From Rhodanobacter sp. (GTDB lineage: Bacteria > Pseudomonadota > Gammaproteobacteria > Xanthomonadales > Rhodanobacteraceae), in the NCBI GenBank assembly GCA_004298015.1, contig SCSE01000089.1, positions 1-48,155 of the forward strand: a stretch of 48,155 nt of DNA, written 5' to 3'. Of the stretch, positions 21,384 to 31,187 are shown one piece after another. Numbering within the stretch: the first letter of the stretch is position 1; each line of letters starts with the position of its first letter. The translations under genes and the position numbers were made by a program. Below the pieces are notes generated by a model that saw nothing but the letters and a program-made list of their open reading frames with translations, was not told the origin of the DNA and searched no databases.

Positions 21384-21686
21384 ATGAAAAAGAACGATGC
21401 TGAATTCGATGTCAACCGACGCAAACTGTTGAAGAGCGGTGCGACCGTCGCGGTGATCGGGGCGGTGGCCGCCACCGGCTTGCTGAAATCGAGCCCGGCA
21501 CGGGCGCAGAGCAAGGCCTCCAAGGCCGTGGCGATGTACCAGTCCACTCCGCATGGCAAGGATCAGTGCGACAACTGCATCCACTTCATCCCGGGCAAGA
21601 CGCCGAAGTCTCAAGGTAGCTGCAAGATCGTCGAAGGAGACATCAGCCCCAACGGCTGGTGCGTCATGTACGCGAGGAAGGCCTGA
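21384..21686 (+). CDS. High-potential iron-sulfur protein (HiPIP)
   Basis: A periplasmic electron carrier with one 4Fe-4S cluster at high potential. The Tat signal NRRKLLKSGATVAVIGAV is at residues 11-28 and ends with ARA. The four cluster cysteines are in CDNCIHF, QGSCKIV and NGWCVMY, with HiPIP spacing. The length is 100 residues. AGGAGAG precedes the ATG. HiPIPs donate electrons to photosynthetic centres, oxidases and, in some bacteria, denitrification enzymes; its location here suggests a role with NosZ or NosR. Confidence 0.92.
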   Translation: MKKNDAEFDVNRRKLLKSGATVAVIGAVAATGLLKSSPARAQSKASKAVAMYQSTPHGKDQCDNCIHFIPGKTPKSQGSCKIVEGDISPNGWCVMYARKA

Positions 21687-21697
21687 AGCAAGGCCTT
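21678..21697 (+). terminator. Hairpin overlapping the HiPIP stop codon
   Basis: A perfect 7-bp stem, AAGGCCT (21678-21684) with AGGCCTT (21691-21697), loop GAAGCA, spans the HiPIP stop. No T run follows, so it is more likely an mRNA-stabilising or partial attenuating element that raises HiPIP expression over downstream nos genes than a full terminator. Confidence 0.4.
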
Positions 21698-21907
21698 GAG
21701 TTCAATGCCTGGCAGCGTCCGTGGCCTTCCGGGTAGGCGTTGGCAGGCTGTTCAAGGCTGCCTGCGACGCGACCCCCGGAGGGGTTGCCGGGGATCAAGC
21801 ATGCGAGTGGTTGATTAGTCGGAGCCGGGTCCGAGCACGTACGCGGCTCGGTGAGTTGGGGGAAGAGACCGGACGCTCTTTTCAAGAGTCTGTTAGAGGC
21901 GGATGTC

Positions 21908-22975
21908 ATGCGTTTCGATGAAACAACGGTAGAACCCCGTTCGCCGGGACGCCGAAAGATACTCAAGGCCATCGCCGGTGCGGCAGCTGCCGGGGGATTG
22001 GTTGGCGGTGCGGGTTGGTTTGTGCTCAGGCGGGAACGGAACCTGTTCGAGGTGCGTCGCGAACAGACGCTGATGCAGACGTCAGTAGCGGTCACCTGCC
22101 TGGCTGACGATGTCGACAAGGCGGGAGTCGCCATCGATGCCGCATTCCGGCGCATGGCAGGCACCGCGGCGGTGTTGACGCGGTTCGATCCGGCTGGTCC
22201 GGTGGCGCGTCTGAATCGGGACGGCCATCTGGAAAACCTGCCGTCCGAGCTGAGCGAGGTGTTGCACCGCGCGTTGGCAATTTCAGCGGTGACGGATGGT
22301 GACTTCGATATCAGCGTATTGCCCGTGCTGCAGTTCTTCGAATCGATGCGTCAGCCCGCGGTGCTTGATGCGGCTGATCGCGAGCAGATTGGTGACAAGG
22401 ACCGTCTGATCGATTACCGCCGCATTGCGCTGGATGCCAAGGGCGTGCGCTTCACCCATCCGGGTATGGCCATCACTCTGGACGGGCTGGCAAAAGGGTA
22501 CGTGATCGACCAGGGGATCGCGTCGCTCAAGGCTTCGGGCATCGAGAGCGCCCTTGTGGATGCCGGTGGTGATGTGCGCGCGATTTCTGGAAGCGACTCA
22601 AACCGCCAGTGGCATGTGGGCATCGTCGATCCGGCCGACATCAACAAGGTCGCGGCGATCGTGACGCTGCGTAATGCCGCACTCGGGACGTCCGGCAATT
22701 ACCGTATTTTCTATTCATCGGACAAGACATTGTTCCACGTGATCGATCCCCATACCGGCTACTCGCCGCTCAACTATTCCAGCGTCACGGTGATGGGGGA
22801 GACCTCGGTGGACGCCGATGCCATGAGCGTCGCTGCTGCATCGATGCCGGTGCCACGGCTGCGCGAGGTGATGGCAGCACAAAACGACCAATGGCTGGTC
22901 TTTGCCCGAGACGGCAGCAGGAGCTGGCGTTCCAGTGATCTCCCGCAAGTTTCGGGTACGGCGGAGGTGGTCTGA
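21908..22975 (+). CDS. FAD:protein FMN transferase, ApbE/NosX type
   Basis: Transfers FMN covalently to a threonine of a target flavoprotein, here presumably the periplasmic domain of NosR encoded next. A Tat-type signal (GRRKILKAIAGAAAAGGLVG) fits a periplasmic location. ApbE hallmarks are LDGLAKGYVIDQGI, ALVDAGGDVRAI and the C-terminal HVIDPHTGYSP with ETSVDADAMSVAA. I start at ATG 21908, just before the signal; the frame is open from 21851. The gap from the HiPIP gene is about 220 bases with no gene. It ends one base before the nosR ATG. In this setting it corresponds to nosX. Confidence 0.88.
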   Translation: MRFDETTVEPRSPGRRKILKAIAGAAAAGGLVGGAGWFVLRRERNLFEVRREQTLMQTSVAVTCLADDVDKAGVAIDAAFRRMAGTAAVLTRFDPAGPVARLNRDGHLENLPSELSEVLHRALAISAVTDGDFDISVLPVLQFFESMRQPAVLDAADREQIGDKDRLIDYRRIALDAKGVRFTHPGMAITLDGLAKGYVIDQGIASLKASGIESALVDAGGDVRAISGSDSNRQWHVGIVDPADINKVAAIVTLRNAALGTSGNYRIFYSSDKTLFHVIDPHTGYSPLNYSSVTVMGETSVDADAMSVAAASMPVPRLREVMAAQNDQWLVFARDGSRSWRSSDLPQVSGTAEVV

Positions 22976-22976
22976 C

Positions 22977-25193
22977 ATGCGCACGTGGCCACTCGAAAAT
23001 CCTGGCCTTTTCCGGGGTGCCTCCTGGGACGGCGTCGCTAGGGGATGGCTCCTGCTGTGCATGGCCTGCCTGCTGATGCTGGTTGCCATGGATGCGACAG
23101 CAGGCGTGGATAAGAAGTTTCCCGAAGTGCGCGGCTACTTCCCCAGCGCGACGCGATTCGGCGATATCTCGGGTAAACCTCCAGCCGCCGCTGTCTACGA
23201 CGGTGACAAGGTCATTGGCTACATCTTCGAGTCGGTAATGGTGGCGCCGGTTCCGGCGTACTCCGGTGAACCAGTCAATATTCTTGTGGCGATCGATCAG
23301 ACCGGCAAGATCATCGGCACCAAGGTACTCGAGCAGCACGAGCCGATCCTGCTGGTCGGCATACCGGTGCAGCGATTGTACGATTTTGTCGAGCGCTACG
23401 TTGGCCACAGTGTCAAGGACAAGATCGTCGTCGGTGGAAGCGATGTCCCCGGGACGACAAAAATTGATGCCATCAGCAGCGCCACTGTGACCTCGATGGT
23501 GGTCAATGAGACGATCATGAATGCCGCGCTGGAGGTGGCCGTTTCGCGGCATCTGGTTGCCAGTACGTTTGCCAGCGCAAGTGCACCTGCGACGATCCGG
23601 GCCGACTATTTCAAGAAAGCCAATTGGCAACAGCTGACCGGGAACGGCGCCTTCCGCAGGCTGAATATCACCCGCGGCATGGTTGTCGATGCCTTCAAGG
23701 GGCAGCCCGAGAGCGGCCTGGTAGACGATCCGACGGCACCTGCACCGGGTCATGAAGGCGACACTTTCATCGACCTCTATTACGCCGACATCACTCCACC
23801 GACGGTGGGCAGGAACTTGCTCGGCGCCTCCACCTACCAATCGATGATGCAAAGCCTCAGCCCGGGCGATGAGGCGATTGCGATCGTTGCCAACGGCGTC
23901 TACTCGTACAAGGGTTTGGGCTATGTGCGCGGCGGCGTCTACGACCGGCTGCACATCATGCAGAACCGCAAACTGTTCCTTTTCAAGGACTCGGACTATG
24001 TGGCGCTGGACAATCCGAAGCTATCCGGGATGCCAGCATTCAATGAGACCGGTATCTTCATCCTCCACCATGGCCAGGGGTTCAATCCAGGTGCCCCATG
24101 GACGCTGCAGCTGTTGGTCAGGCGGCAGATCGGACCGCTGAAAAGCATCTACAGCACGTTTGCCGGCGGCTACCATATTCCGGCGGACTATGTCATCCAG
24201 CCCAAGGTCGACTGGAGCACGATTCATGCCGACGCACCGTTGTGGGTGAAGATTTGGTACGGACAGCGCTTTGAGATCGCGGTCCTGGTGGCCGGGCTGC
24301 TGTTCCTGTCGCTGATTCTGGTTTTCCAGGACTGGGTGGTCAAACGCCCATTGCTGCTGGAACGCGTGCGTGTCGGCTTTCTGATCTACACCGCCGTGTT
24401 CATCGGTTGGTATGGCCTGGCGCAGCTTTCCGTGGTCAACATATTGACCTTCGTCAATTCGATCATTCACGGATTCCATTGGTCGACGTTCTTGATGGAT
24501 CCGCTGATCTTTATCTTATGGACGTTCGTAGCGGTATCCCTGCTGTTGGTGGGTAGGGGCGTCTATTGCGGGTGGCTGTGTCCATTCGGCGCGCTGCAGG
24601 TGCTTATCAACAAGCTGGCAGTGAAATTCAGAGTGCCGCAGCTGGAGCCACCCTCGTATGTGCATGAGCGGCTGTGGGCGATCAAGTACATCGTATTGCT
24701 GTTCCTGTTCGGACTGTCGCTGCAGTCGGTCAACCTGGCCGAGCGCTTTTCCGAGGTCGAGCCGTTCAAGACTGCAATCAACCTGCACTTCATGCGCTCG
24801 TGGGGCTACGTGGCCTATGCGGTGATCCTGCTGGGAGCAGCTGCCTTCACCAACAAGGTTTATTGCCGCTATCTCTGCCCGTTGGGCGCGGGTCTTGCTA
24901 TCTCCGGACGTATTCGGCTGTTTGAGTGGCTGCGCCGGCGCAAGGAGTGCGGGCATCCCTGCCAGGTCTGCGCCAATGAATGCGAGGTCAAGGCAATCAG
25001 CCCGCTCGGTCCGATCAATTACAACGAGTGCCACTACTGCCTGGACTGCCAGGTGACCTACGAGAACGACCACAAGTGTCCACCGTTGGTCGAACGTCGC
25101 AAAAAGAGGGAAAAGGCGTCGCGCCCGTTGCCGACAGCTGTCATCACCGTGGGTGCGGGAGATGCCGATACGCACGCGGAAAGGCCCGTGTAG
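22977..25193 (+). CDS. nosR: NosR, membrane flavo-iron-sulfur protein for N2O reduction
   Basis: 738 residues. A signal-like first helix is followed by a periplasmic FMN-binding domain: the segment with KIDAISSATVTSMVVNETIM carries the S/T-rich flavinylation motif served by ApbE. Several membrane segments follow from about residue 430. Cytoplasmic CXXXCP motifs lie at 531 (CGWLCPFGAL) and 630 (CRYLCPLGAG), and two 4Fe-4S motifs begin at 658 (CGHPCQVCANEC and CHYCLDCQ). NosR is needed for nosZ expression and for electron supply to NosZ in vivo. The ATG at 22977 follows GGCGGAGG and the apbE stop. Confidence 0.96.
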   Translation: MRTWPLENPGLFRGASWDGVARGWLLLCMACLLMLVAMDATAGVDKKFPEVRGYFPSATRFGDISGKPPAAAVYDGDKVIGYIFESVMVAPVPAYSGEPVNILVAIDQTGKIIGTKVLEQHEPILLVGIPVQRLYDFVERYVGHSVKDKIVVGGSDVPGTTKIDAISSATVTSMVVNETIMNAALEVAVSRHLVASTFASASAPATIRADYFKKANWQQLTGNGAFRRLNITRGMVVDAFKGQPESGLVDDPTAPAPGHEGDTFIDLYYADITPPTVGRNLLGASTYQSMMQSLSPGDEAIAIVANGVYSYKGLGYVRGGVYDRLHIMQNRKLFLFKDSDYVALDNPKLSGMPAFNETGIFILHHGQGFNPGAPWTLQLLVRRQIGPLKSIYSTFAGGYHIPADYVIQPKVDWSTIHADAPLWVKIWYGQRFEIAVLVAGLLFLSLILVFQDWVVKRPLLLERVRVGFLIYTAVFIGWYGLAQLSVVNILTFVNSIIHGFHWSTFLMDPLIFILWTFVAVSLLLVGRGVYCGWLCPFGALQVLINKLAVKFRVPQLEPPSYVHERLWAIKYIVLLFLFGLSLQSVNLAERFSEVEPFKTAINLHFMRSWGYVAYAVILLGAAAFTNKVYCRYLCPLGAGLAISGRIRLFEWLRRRKECGHPCQVCANECEVKAISPLGPINYNECHYCLDCQVTYENDHKCPPLVERRKKREKASRPLPTAVITVGAGDADTHAERPV

Positions 25194-25237
25194 GCCGGTG
25201 ATCAGTTTGGGATTCCACTAATCATTCACGAGGAGTC

Positions 25238-27193
25238 ATGACCATGAACGACAAGACGAAAGACCAGAGCCCGGAACCGAAAGCCGGTGAAATCAGGGCG
25301 CTGACGCCGGAGGAGGTCGCCTCATTACCCGGTCAGCCGGGCAACCCGGCGCGCCGAAATTTCATGAGGACCAGCGCACTTGCTGGCCTGGTAGGCGCCA
25401 GTGGATTGATCGGTGGACTGGGCCTTGATCGGGCGGCACACGCGGCGGAGCCGGGCAAGATGCCAGAGGACTATGTCGCACCCGGCCATCTGGATGAGTA
25501 CTACGGCTTCTGGAGCGGTGGTCAATCTGGCGAATTGCGCATTCTTGGCCTGCCGTCGATGCGTGAGCTGATTCGGGTGCCCGTTTTCAACCGGAGTTTC
25601 GCGATCGGTTGGGGTATCACGAATGAGAGCAAGCGGGTACTGGGCAAGGATTTCCCACCCGGCGGTGACCTGCATCACCCGCACATGAGTCAGACGCACG
25701 GTCGTTATGACGGGCGTTACCTGTTCGCGAATGACAAGGCCGGTACACGTGTTGCGCGGATCCGCTGCGACATCATGCGCACCGACAAGATCATCAAGAT
25801 CCCTAACGTACAGGCCATCCACGGCTTGCGCGTGCAGCGTGAACCGCGCACCGGCTACGTGTTTGCCAATGCGGAATTCAGAATTCCGGTCCCCAATGAT
25901 GGCCGCGACCTGGACGATCCCAAAAAATACCAGACCATGTTCACGGCGATCGATGGCGATACTATGGAAATTGCGTGGCAGGTCCTCGTCGACGGCAACC
26001 TGGACAATACCGATTGCGATTACGAGGGAAAGTACGCGGCATCGACCTGTTATAACGGCGAGGATGCAGTGGATCTTGCCGGCATGATGCGAAGCGAGCG
26101 CGACTGGGCTGTCGTGTTCAACATCAAGCGCATCGAGGAAGCGGTGAAGGCCGGGAAATTCAAGACCATCGGCAAGTCCAAGGTGCCGGTGGTCGATGGC
26201 CGTCATGGATCCCCGTTGACCATGTACGTCCCGATTCCGAAGAACCCACACGGACTCAATGCATCGCCGGACGGCAAGTATTTCGTCGTCGCCGGCAAGC
26301 TCTCGCCCACCTGCACCGTAGTCGAATGGAGCAAGGCCGACGCATATTTCAACGGCAAGCTGAAAGACCCGCGTGGCGCCGTGGTAGCCGAACCACAACT
26401 GGGGCTGGGCCCGTTGCATACCGCATTCGACGGTCGTGGCAATGCTTATACGACGTTGTTCATCGACAGCCAGATGGCCAAATGGCACATTCAGGACGCG
26501 ATCGACGACTATGCGGGCAAGAAGACCAACTACTTGCGGCAAAAACTCGATGTCGCCTACCAGCCGGGCCACAACCATAGCTCATTGGGCGAGACGCGAG
26601 ACGCCGACGGTCGCTGGCTGGTTTCACTGAACAAGTTCTCGAAGGATCGCTACCTGCCGGTGGGCCCGCTGCATCCCGACAGCGACCAGTTGATCGACAT
26701 TTCCGGCGACCAGATGGTGCTGGTGGCAGATTGCCCGGTTTTCTCGGAACCTCATGACTGCATTATCGTCCCTCGCCAGATCATGATGAGCAAGATCAAA
26801 CGTATTTGGGACCGCAAAGATGCATTCTTTGCCGAAACTGTCGCTCAGGCGAAGCAACACGGTATCACCTTGGAGAAGGACAGCAAGGTCATCCGCCAGG
26901 GCAAGAAAGTCTTCGTCTACATGACCAGTTCGGCACCGAAGTACGGTCTGGACAGCTTCAAGGTGAAGAAGGGCGACGAAGTGACCGTGGTGATCACCAA
27001 TATCGACGACATCGAGGATCTGACCCACGGATTCTGCCTCACCGACTACGGCATCAACATGGAGATGAGTCCGCAAGAGACTTCGTCGGTCACCTTCATT
27101 GCCGACAAGCCCGGAGTGCACTGGTACTACTGCACGTTCTTCTGCCATGCGCTGCATTTGGAGATGAGAGGACGGATGTTGGTGGAAGCCTGA
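25238..27193 (+). CDS. nosZ: Nitrous oxide reductase NosZ, clade I
   Basis: A periplasmic copper enzyme reducing N2O to N2. The Tat signal has its twin arginine at residues 39-40 ([16 protein letters not shown]), marking clade I. An N-terminal seven-bladed propeller binds the CuZ cluster; the first histidines are near 146-149 ([16 protein letters not shown]). The C-terminal cupredoxin CuA site is Cys632, Cys636, His640 and Met643 ([12 protein letters not shown]); many NosZ have a tryptophan where Phe634 stands. AGGAG at 25231-25235 is only two bases from ATG 25238 but eight from ATG 25244, so the second ATG may be used. Confidence 0.97.
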   Translation: MTMNDKTKDQSPEPKAGEIRALTPEEVASLPGQPGNPARRNFMRTSALAGLVGASGLIGGLGLDRAAHAAEPGKMPEDYVAPGHLDEYYGFWSGGQSGELRILGLPSMRELIRVPVFNRSFAIGWGITNESKRVLGKDFPPGGDLHHPHMSQTHGRYDGRYLFANDKAGTRVARIRCDIMRTDKIIKIPNVQAIHGLRVQREPRTGYVFANAEFRIPVPNDGRDLDDPKKYQTMFTAIDGDTMEIAWQVLVDGNLDNTDCDYEGKYAASTCYNGEDAVDLAGMMRSERDWAVVFNIKRIEEAVKAGKFKTIGKSKVPVVDGRHGSPLTMYVPIPKNPHGLNASPDGKYFVVAGKLSPTCTVVEWSKADAYFNGKLKDPRGAVVAEPQLGLGPLHTAFDGRGNAYTTLFIDSQMAKWHIQDAIDDYAGKKTNYLRQKLDVAYQPGHNHSSLGETRDADGRWLVSLNKFSKDRYLPVGPLHPDSDQLIDISGDQMVLVADCPVFSEPHDCIIVPRQIMMSKIKRIWDRKDAFFAETVAQAKQHGITLEKDSKVIRQGKKVFVYMTSSAPKYGLDSFKVKKGDEVTVVITNIDDIEDLTHGFCLTDYGINMEMSPQETSSVTFIADKPGVHWYYCTFFCHALHLEMRGRMLVEA

Positions 27194-27260
27194 CGAATGG
27201 CGCCTTCCGCCCGGGTGTCCGCTCTGGCGGAAGGCGTATCTCCTCTTGTCGAGGTGTCGA

Positions 27261-28559
27261 TTGAATTCCCGTAGTCTCCGGTTTGTGGTCTTTCTCCTGC
27301 TTGGCGTGCCCGGGCTCTGTTTGGCGGTGCAAGCGCCGTATTCTCTCGAAAAAGCAGTTGCCAAGGCGGCGGCGGGAGCCGTGCTGGTCGTTCCTGTGGG
27401 AGTTCACCACGTACACCTTCATTTGAACAAGCCAATATCGCTGGTGGGCAGTCCCGGCGCGGTACTCGATGGGTCGGGCTCAGGTGACGTGATCCGCGTC
27501 TTGGCGTCCCATGTACGGATCAGCGGTTTAACGATCCGAAATTCCGGCTCGAACCTGACCACGATGAATGCTGGCATCTATATCGAGCAGGCGGCGGACG
27601 ATGTGGATGTATCGGGCAACAGGATCGAACACGTGCTGTTCGGCGTCTATCTCGATGGTGCATCGAATGCGGTGGTGCACGCCAACACGGTGGTCGGCAT
27701 GCCGGAATTGCGCGTGCCGGACCGCGGGGACGGCATCCACCTGTGGAATGACCACGGTTGCGTCATTTCCGGAAATGACATCAGCGAGACCCGGGATGGC
27801 ATCTACGTCTACATCAGTCCGGACAATATCATCGAAAACAATCGAATCCATGACGTGCGCTACGGTGTTCATTACATGTATTCCCAACCCGATGTGCTGA
27901 AGGGGAACATCAGCTACGACAACACGGCAGGCTTCGCGTTGATGGCGTCCGATCACCTGCAGGTTATCGGCAATCAGGCGTATGACGATATGTCCTACGG
28001 GCTACTGCTCAACTACGTAAATTACAGTGAGATTCGCGGAAACGAGGTACGTGATATCCAGGGACAACGTGATGCCACCGGACAGATCATCGCGGGCGCC
28101 GGGGGCAAGGCGATCTTTGTGTACCTCTCCCAGGGCAATACGATTGCGGACAATCTGCTGGAAGATTCCCGGATCGGGATCCATATCACTGCGGGATCCG
28201 ATCAGAACAAGGTCTACGGCAATGCGTTTGTCAACAACCAGACTCAGGTGATGTACGTGCAGAACAACTCTGAGGAATGGTCATGGCACCGCCGAGGCAA
28301 TTACTGGAGCAACTATCTGGGCTGGGATCTCAACGGCGATGGCATCGGCGATGTGCCGTATCGGCCCAACGATGGCGTCGATGTGCTGCTGTGGAAGTAT
28401 CCGAGCGCGCGGGTATTGATGTCGAGCCCGGCGATCCTGCTGATGCGCTATGTGCAGCGGGCGTTCCCGGTATTCACTCCACCCAGCGTGCAGGACAGTT
28501 ATCCGCTGATGAGAATTCCCGCAAATTTGAGAGTGCGAGCCGATGACCAACGCGATTGA
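27261..28559 (+). CDS. nosD: NosD, periplasmic copper-site maturation protein
   Basis: A right-handed parallel beta-helix protein with carbohydrate-binding/sugar-hydrolase (CASH) repeats, needed with NosFY for CuZ assembly. After a signal peptide (LRFVVFLLLGVPGLCLAVQA) the body shows repeats such as NRIEHVLFGVYLDGASNAVV, NDISETRDGIYVYISPDNII and NRIHDVRYGVHYMYSQPDVL. There is no ATG at the N-terminus: TTG 27261 with GAGGTG at 27251-27256 is the best start; TTG 27246 is an alternative. It overlaps nosF by 17 bases. Confidence 0.93.
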   Translation: MNSRSLRFVVFLLLGVPGLCLAVQAPYSLEKAVAKAAAGAVLVVPVGVHHVHLHLNKPISLVGSPGAVLDGSGSGDVIRVLASHVRISGLTIRNSGSNLTTMNAGIYIEQAADDVDVSGNRIEHVLFGVYLDGASNAVVHANTVVGMPELRVPDRGDGIHLWNDHGCVISGNDISETRDGIYVYISPDNIIENNRIHDVRYGVHYMYSQPDVLKGNISYDNTAGFALMASDHLQVIGNQAYDDMSYGLLLNYVNYSEIRGNEVRDIQGQRDATGQIIAGAGGKAIFVYLSQGNTIADNLLEDSRIGIHITAGSDQNKVYGNAFVNNQTQVMYVQNNSEEWSWHRRGNYWSNYLGWDLNGDGIGDVPYRPNDGVDVLLWKYPSARVLMSSPAILLMRYVQRAFPVFTPPSVQDSYPLMRIPANLRVRADDQRD

Positions 28560-29481
28560 TATTTCAGCTCTCGGCAAGCAATACAAAGGCGTCGCAGCCT
28601 TGGTCGGTGTCTCGGCAACCGTGCCGATGGGCAAGGTGGTCGGTTTGCTGGGCCATAACGGTGCAGGAAAATCGACTCTGATCAAACTGATCCTGGGACT
28701 CATTGCGCCAACCAGTGGCCGCGTCGAGGTGTTGGGTGAGTCTCCTTGGGGGAGTCATTCGGTCTCGCTGCGCCGTCGCATCGGCTATCTGCCAGAGAGT
28801 GTGTCGTTCTACGGCAACCTTACCGGAAGCGAGGTGATCAACTATCTCGCGCGGCTGAAACGTGCATCGGGGCAGCAGGCCAGCAAGCTGCTTGAACGGG
28901 TCGGTCTGGAATATGCGAGGAATCGTCGCGTTTCCACCTATTCGAAGGGTATGCGGCAGCGTCTCGGCCTGGCGCAGGCCTTGCTGGCCAGGCCTGAGCT
29001 TGTGGTGCTGGACGAACCGACCGGCGGACTTGACCCCCAGGCGACGCGTGAGCTGTATGAGGTCGTTGCCGAACTGCGTGCCGACGGGCACAGCGTGTTG
29101 GTGTCATCGCACGTGCTTGCCGAGCTCGAACCGCATATCGACAGCGCCCTGATCCTGCGTCAAGGTGAGTTGCTCGCGGCAGGCAGTGTCGTCGACCTGC
29201 GTCGGCAATCCGGGCTTCCTGGCGTTGTCGTGGTGCAGCTGAAGGAAGTTGCCGATCCGGCCTCGTTCGCCCGCGAACTGGATGAGCTCGGGCTGGAACA
29301 TGACGTGCGCCACGACGGCCAGTTCGAAATCCAGATTGTAGAAGGGGGCAAGCTGGCATTGCTGCAAAGACTCGCTGCTGATCCCTCGATCGACGACATC
29401 GTGGTCAAGGAAGCATCGCTGGCACGCCTGTACGACTACCTGGGCGCTGGCACGAAACGGCAAGAAGAGAGGAACGCATGA
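28543..29481 (+). CDS. nosF: NosF, ABC transporter ATPase
   Basis: The ATPase of the NosDFY complex that helps build the CuZ site of NosZ. Walker A is at residues 37-45 (GHNGAGKST), the signature is near 134 (YSKGMRQRLGLAQALL), and Walker B with the D-loop follows (LVVLDEPTGGLDP). The length of 312 residues is typical. It overlaps nosD upstream and nosY downstream (ATGA), so nosDFYL is translationally coupled. Confidence 0.95.
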   Translation: MTNAIDISALGKQYKGVAALVGVSATVPMGKVVGLLGHNGAGKSTLIKLILGLIAPTSGRVEVLGESPWGSHSVSLRRRIGYLPESVSFYGNLTGSEVINYLARLKRASGQQASKLLERVGLEYARNRRVSTYSKGMRQRLGLAQALLARPELVVLDEPTGGLDPQATRELYEVVAELRADGHSVLVSSHVLAELEPHIDSALILRQGELLAAGSVVDLRRQSGLPGVVVVQLKEVADPASFARELDELGLEHDVRHDGQFEIQIVEGGKLALLQRLAADPSIDDIVVKEASLARLYDYLGAGTKRQEERNA

Positions 29482-30311
29482 GCAGCATCCTGATCATTGC
29501 CAGGAAGGAGTTCCGCGACGACTTCCGCAATCGCTGGACGATTGCCGTAGCCGTGTTGTTCGCCGTGCTGGCGCTGAGCATCTCCTACTTTGGAGGTGCC
29601 GCAGCCGGCAAGATAGGCTTTACCTCGTTCGACGCGACCCTGGCCAGCCTGACCACACTGGCGGCCTTTGTGATTCCATTGATCGGCCTGTTGATCGCCT
29701 ACGACATGGTGGTTGGCGAACAGGACAGTGGCACCTTGCTGCTGGTACTCAGTTATCCGATCTCGAGAGTCGAACTGATCGCTGGCAAGTTCGTGGGCCA
29801 TTGCAGTGCGCTTGCCACGGCAACTCTGGTGGGGTTTGGCGTGGCAGTGGTAATCATCCAGATCATGCAGCCCGAGGCGCGAACCGCAGAAGCCTGGCTG
29901 AGCATGGGAAATTTCATATTGAGTGCGTCGATGCTCGGGGCAAGCTTCGTCGCGCTGGCCAGCGTGATCAGTGTAATGAACCATGACAAGGCGCGTGCGG
30001 CAGGCTTGGCCCTGGTGACATGGTTGACCACGGTGATCATTTTCGACCTCTGCCTGCTGGCTATCCTGGTTTTCACCGGTGGCAACCAGTGGGAACAATC
30101 GGCCTTTCCGCATCTGCTCTACCTGAACCCGATCGATGTGTTCCGGCTGATCAATCTGACCACGCTCGGGTCAGGCAGCGGCAACGAGCTGTTCATGGGA
30201 ATGACCGCGACCCACGTGTATCGCCCTTGGGTGCTCTATCTGGTCATGTTGCTGTGGGTTGTCATTCCATTTGAGCTGGCACAGTTCCTGTTCCGTCGGA
30301 AGGAAGTATGA
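29478..30311 (+). CDS. nosY: NosY, ABC transporter permease
   Basis: 277 residues with six membrane segments (for example LAAFVIPLIGLLIAYDMVVG and AAGLALVTWLTTVIIFDLCL). The conserved EQDSGTLLLVLSYPISRVEL cytoplasmic stretch is typical of NosY and ABC-2 permeases. It forms the membrane part of NosDFY and starts four bases inside nosF. Confidence 0.94.
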   Translation: MSSILIIARKEFRDDFRNRWTIAVAVLFAVLALSISYFGGAAAGKIGFTSFDATLASLTTLAAFVIPLIGLLIAYDMVVGEQDSGTLLLVLSYPISRVELIAGKFVGHCSALATATLVGFGVAVVIIQIMQPEARTAEAWLSMGNFILSASMLGASFVALASVISVMNHDKARAAGLALVTWLTTVIIFDLCLLAILVFTGGNQWEQSAFPHLLYLNPIDVFRLINLTTLGSGSGNELFMGMTATHVYRPWVLYLVMLLWVVIPFELAQFLFRRKEV

Positions 30312-31045
30312 AAATTCACATGCCCCGCTCGCCGAGCAAGTGCACGGCTACCAGCGTTCTTGGACTGCTGCTTGTTGTCCTGGTGCTTCTTTCACTCACT
30401 GCTTGCGAACGTGGCAAGCCACCATCGCCTCAGGTCGCGGTGGATATCCACAAGGGCGATGTCTGTGCAGTCTGCGGTATGTATATAGAAGCCGGTCCGG
30501 GTCCACGCGGGGAAGCCTATGTTCAGGGCTACAAGGCCCCGTTGAAATTCGGTTCGACCCGTGATTTTTTTGCTTATGTACTGCAACCTGAAAACAAGAC
30601 GCGGCTGCAGTCTCTGCTGGTGCAGGACAGCGCCCAGATCGATTGGCAGCATCCCTCCAATGAGGCTCGTACCTTTGTCGATGCGCGTACGGCCTACTAC
30701 GTGGCGTGGCAGCCATTGGGTGGTTTGATGGGACCGACGTTTGCGTCGTTCGCGTCCAGGAAGGATGCTGCGGCATTCGTTCGAACACATGGTGGCGAAA
30801 TTTTAGGCTTTTCCGAAGTGACTCCCGAATTGACCTCGATGCTGGGCTATAGCTGCCCAACCAAGGCATCGCCGGCGTTTGCATTGGCGAGGTCTTGTAT
30901 AACCCCACACCGTTCCGCTGATTCGTCATTGGCACCGCAGGACCAACATCCCGATCTGCTCCACCTTTCGAATTCCGTCCCGCATGAGACTGACCCTGGC
31001 CAGCGAAGTGACCAGTTCCCTCTGCTCGACGGGAAAACGCACTGA
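30308..31045 (+). CDS. nosL: NosL, outer-membrane copper chaperone lipoprotein, with unusual C-terminal tail
   Basis: NosL delivers Cu(I) for NosZ maturation. The lipobox is LSLTAC with Cys33. The metal region CAVCGMYIEAGPGP follows at about residues 52-65, and the core ends near LGFSEVTPELTSM (about residue 180). The remaining 65 residues (from about SCPTKASPAF) are not like other NosL proteins and have the composition of translated non-coding DNA, so the natural stop seems to have been lost by frameshift or fusion. It overlaps nosY by four bases. Confidence 0.88.
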   Translation: MKIHMPRSPSKCTATSVLGLLLVVLVLLSLTACERGKPPSPQVAVDIHKGDVCAVCGMYIEAGPGPRGEAYVQGYKAPLKFGSTRDFFAYVLQPENKTRLQSLLVQDSAQIDWQHPSNEARTFVDARTAYYVAWQPLGGLMGPTFASFASRKDAAAFVRTHGGEILGFSEVTPELTSMLGYSCPTKASPAFALARSCITPHRSADSSLAPQDQHPDLLHLSNSVPHETDPGQRSDQFPLLDGKTH

Positions 31046-31187
31046 CATGAGGGGGACTCCCTCTGGCGCGGGCGCCATAACCTCATGCTGGATGGCACGG
31101 GGCGGTGCCGCCGATAGCGAACACTCACTAGCTTGCGGGTTGACGTATTCATGACTTTTTCAATCTGAAATTGCATAAGAAGAGCAT

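Noticed and set aside
30926..31078. 50-codon minus-strand frame (MAPAPEGVPLMSVRFPVEQR) opposite the nosL tail
   Set aside because: Protein-like composition, but no ribosome binding site, family or context; too short to support as a gene, though it could be a remnant.
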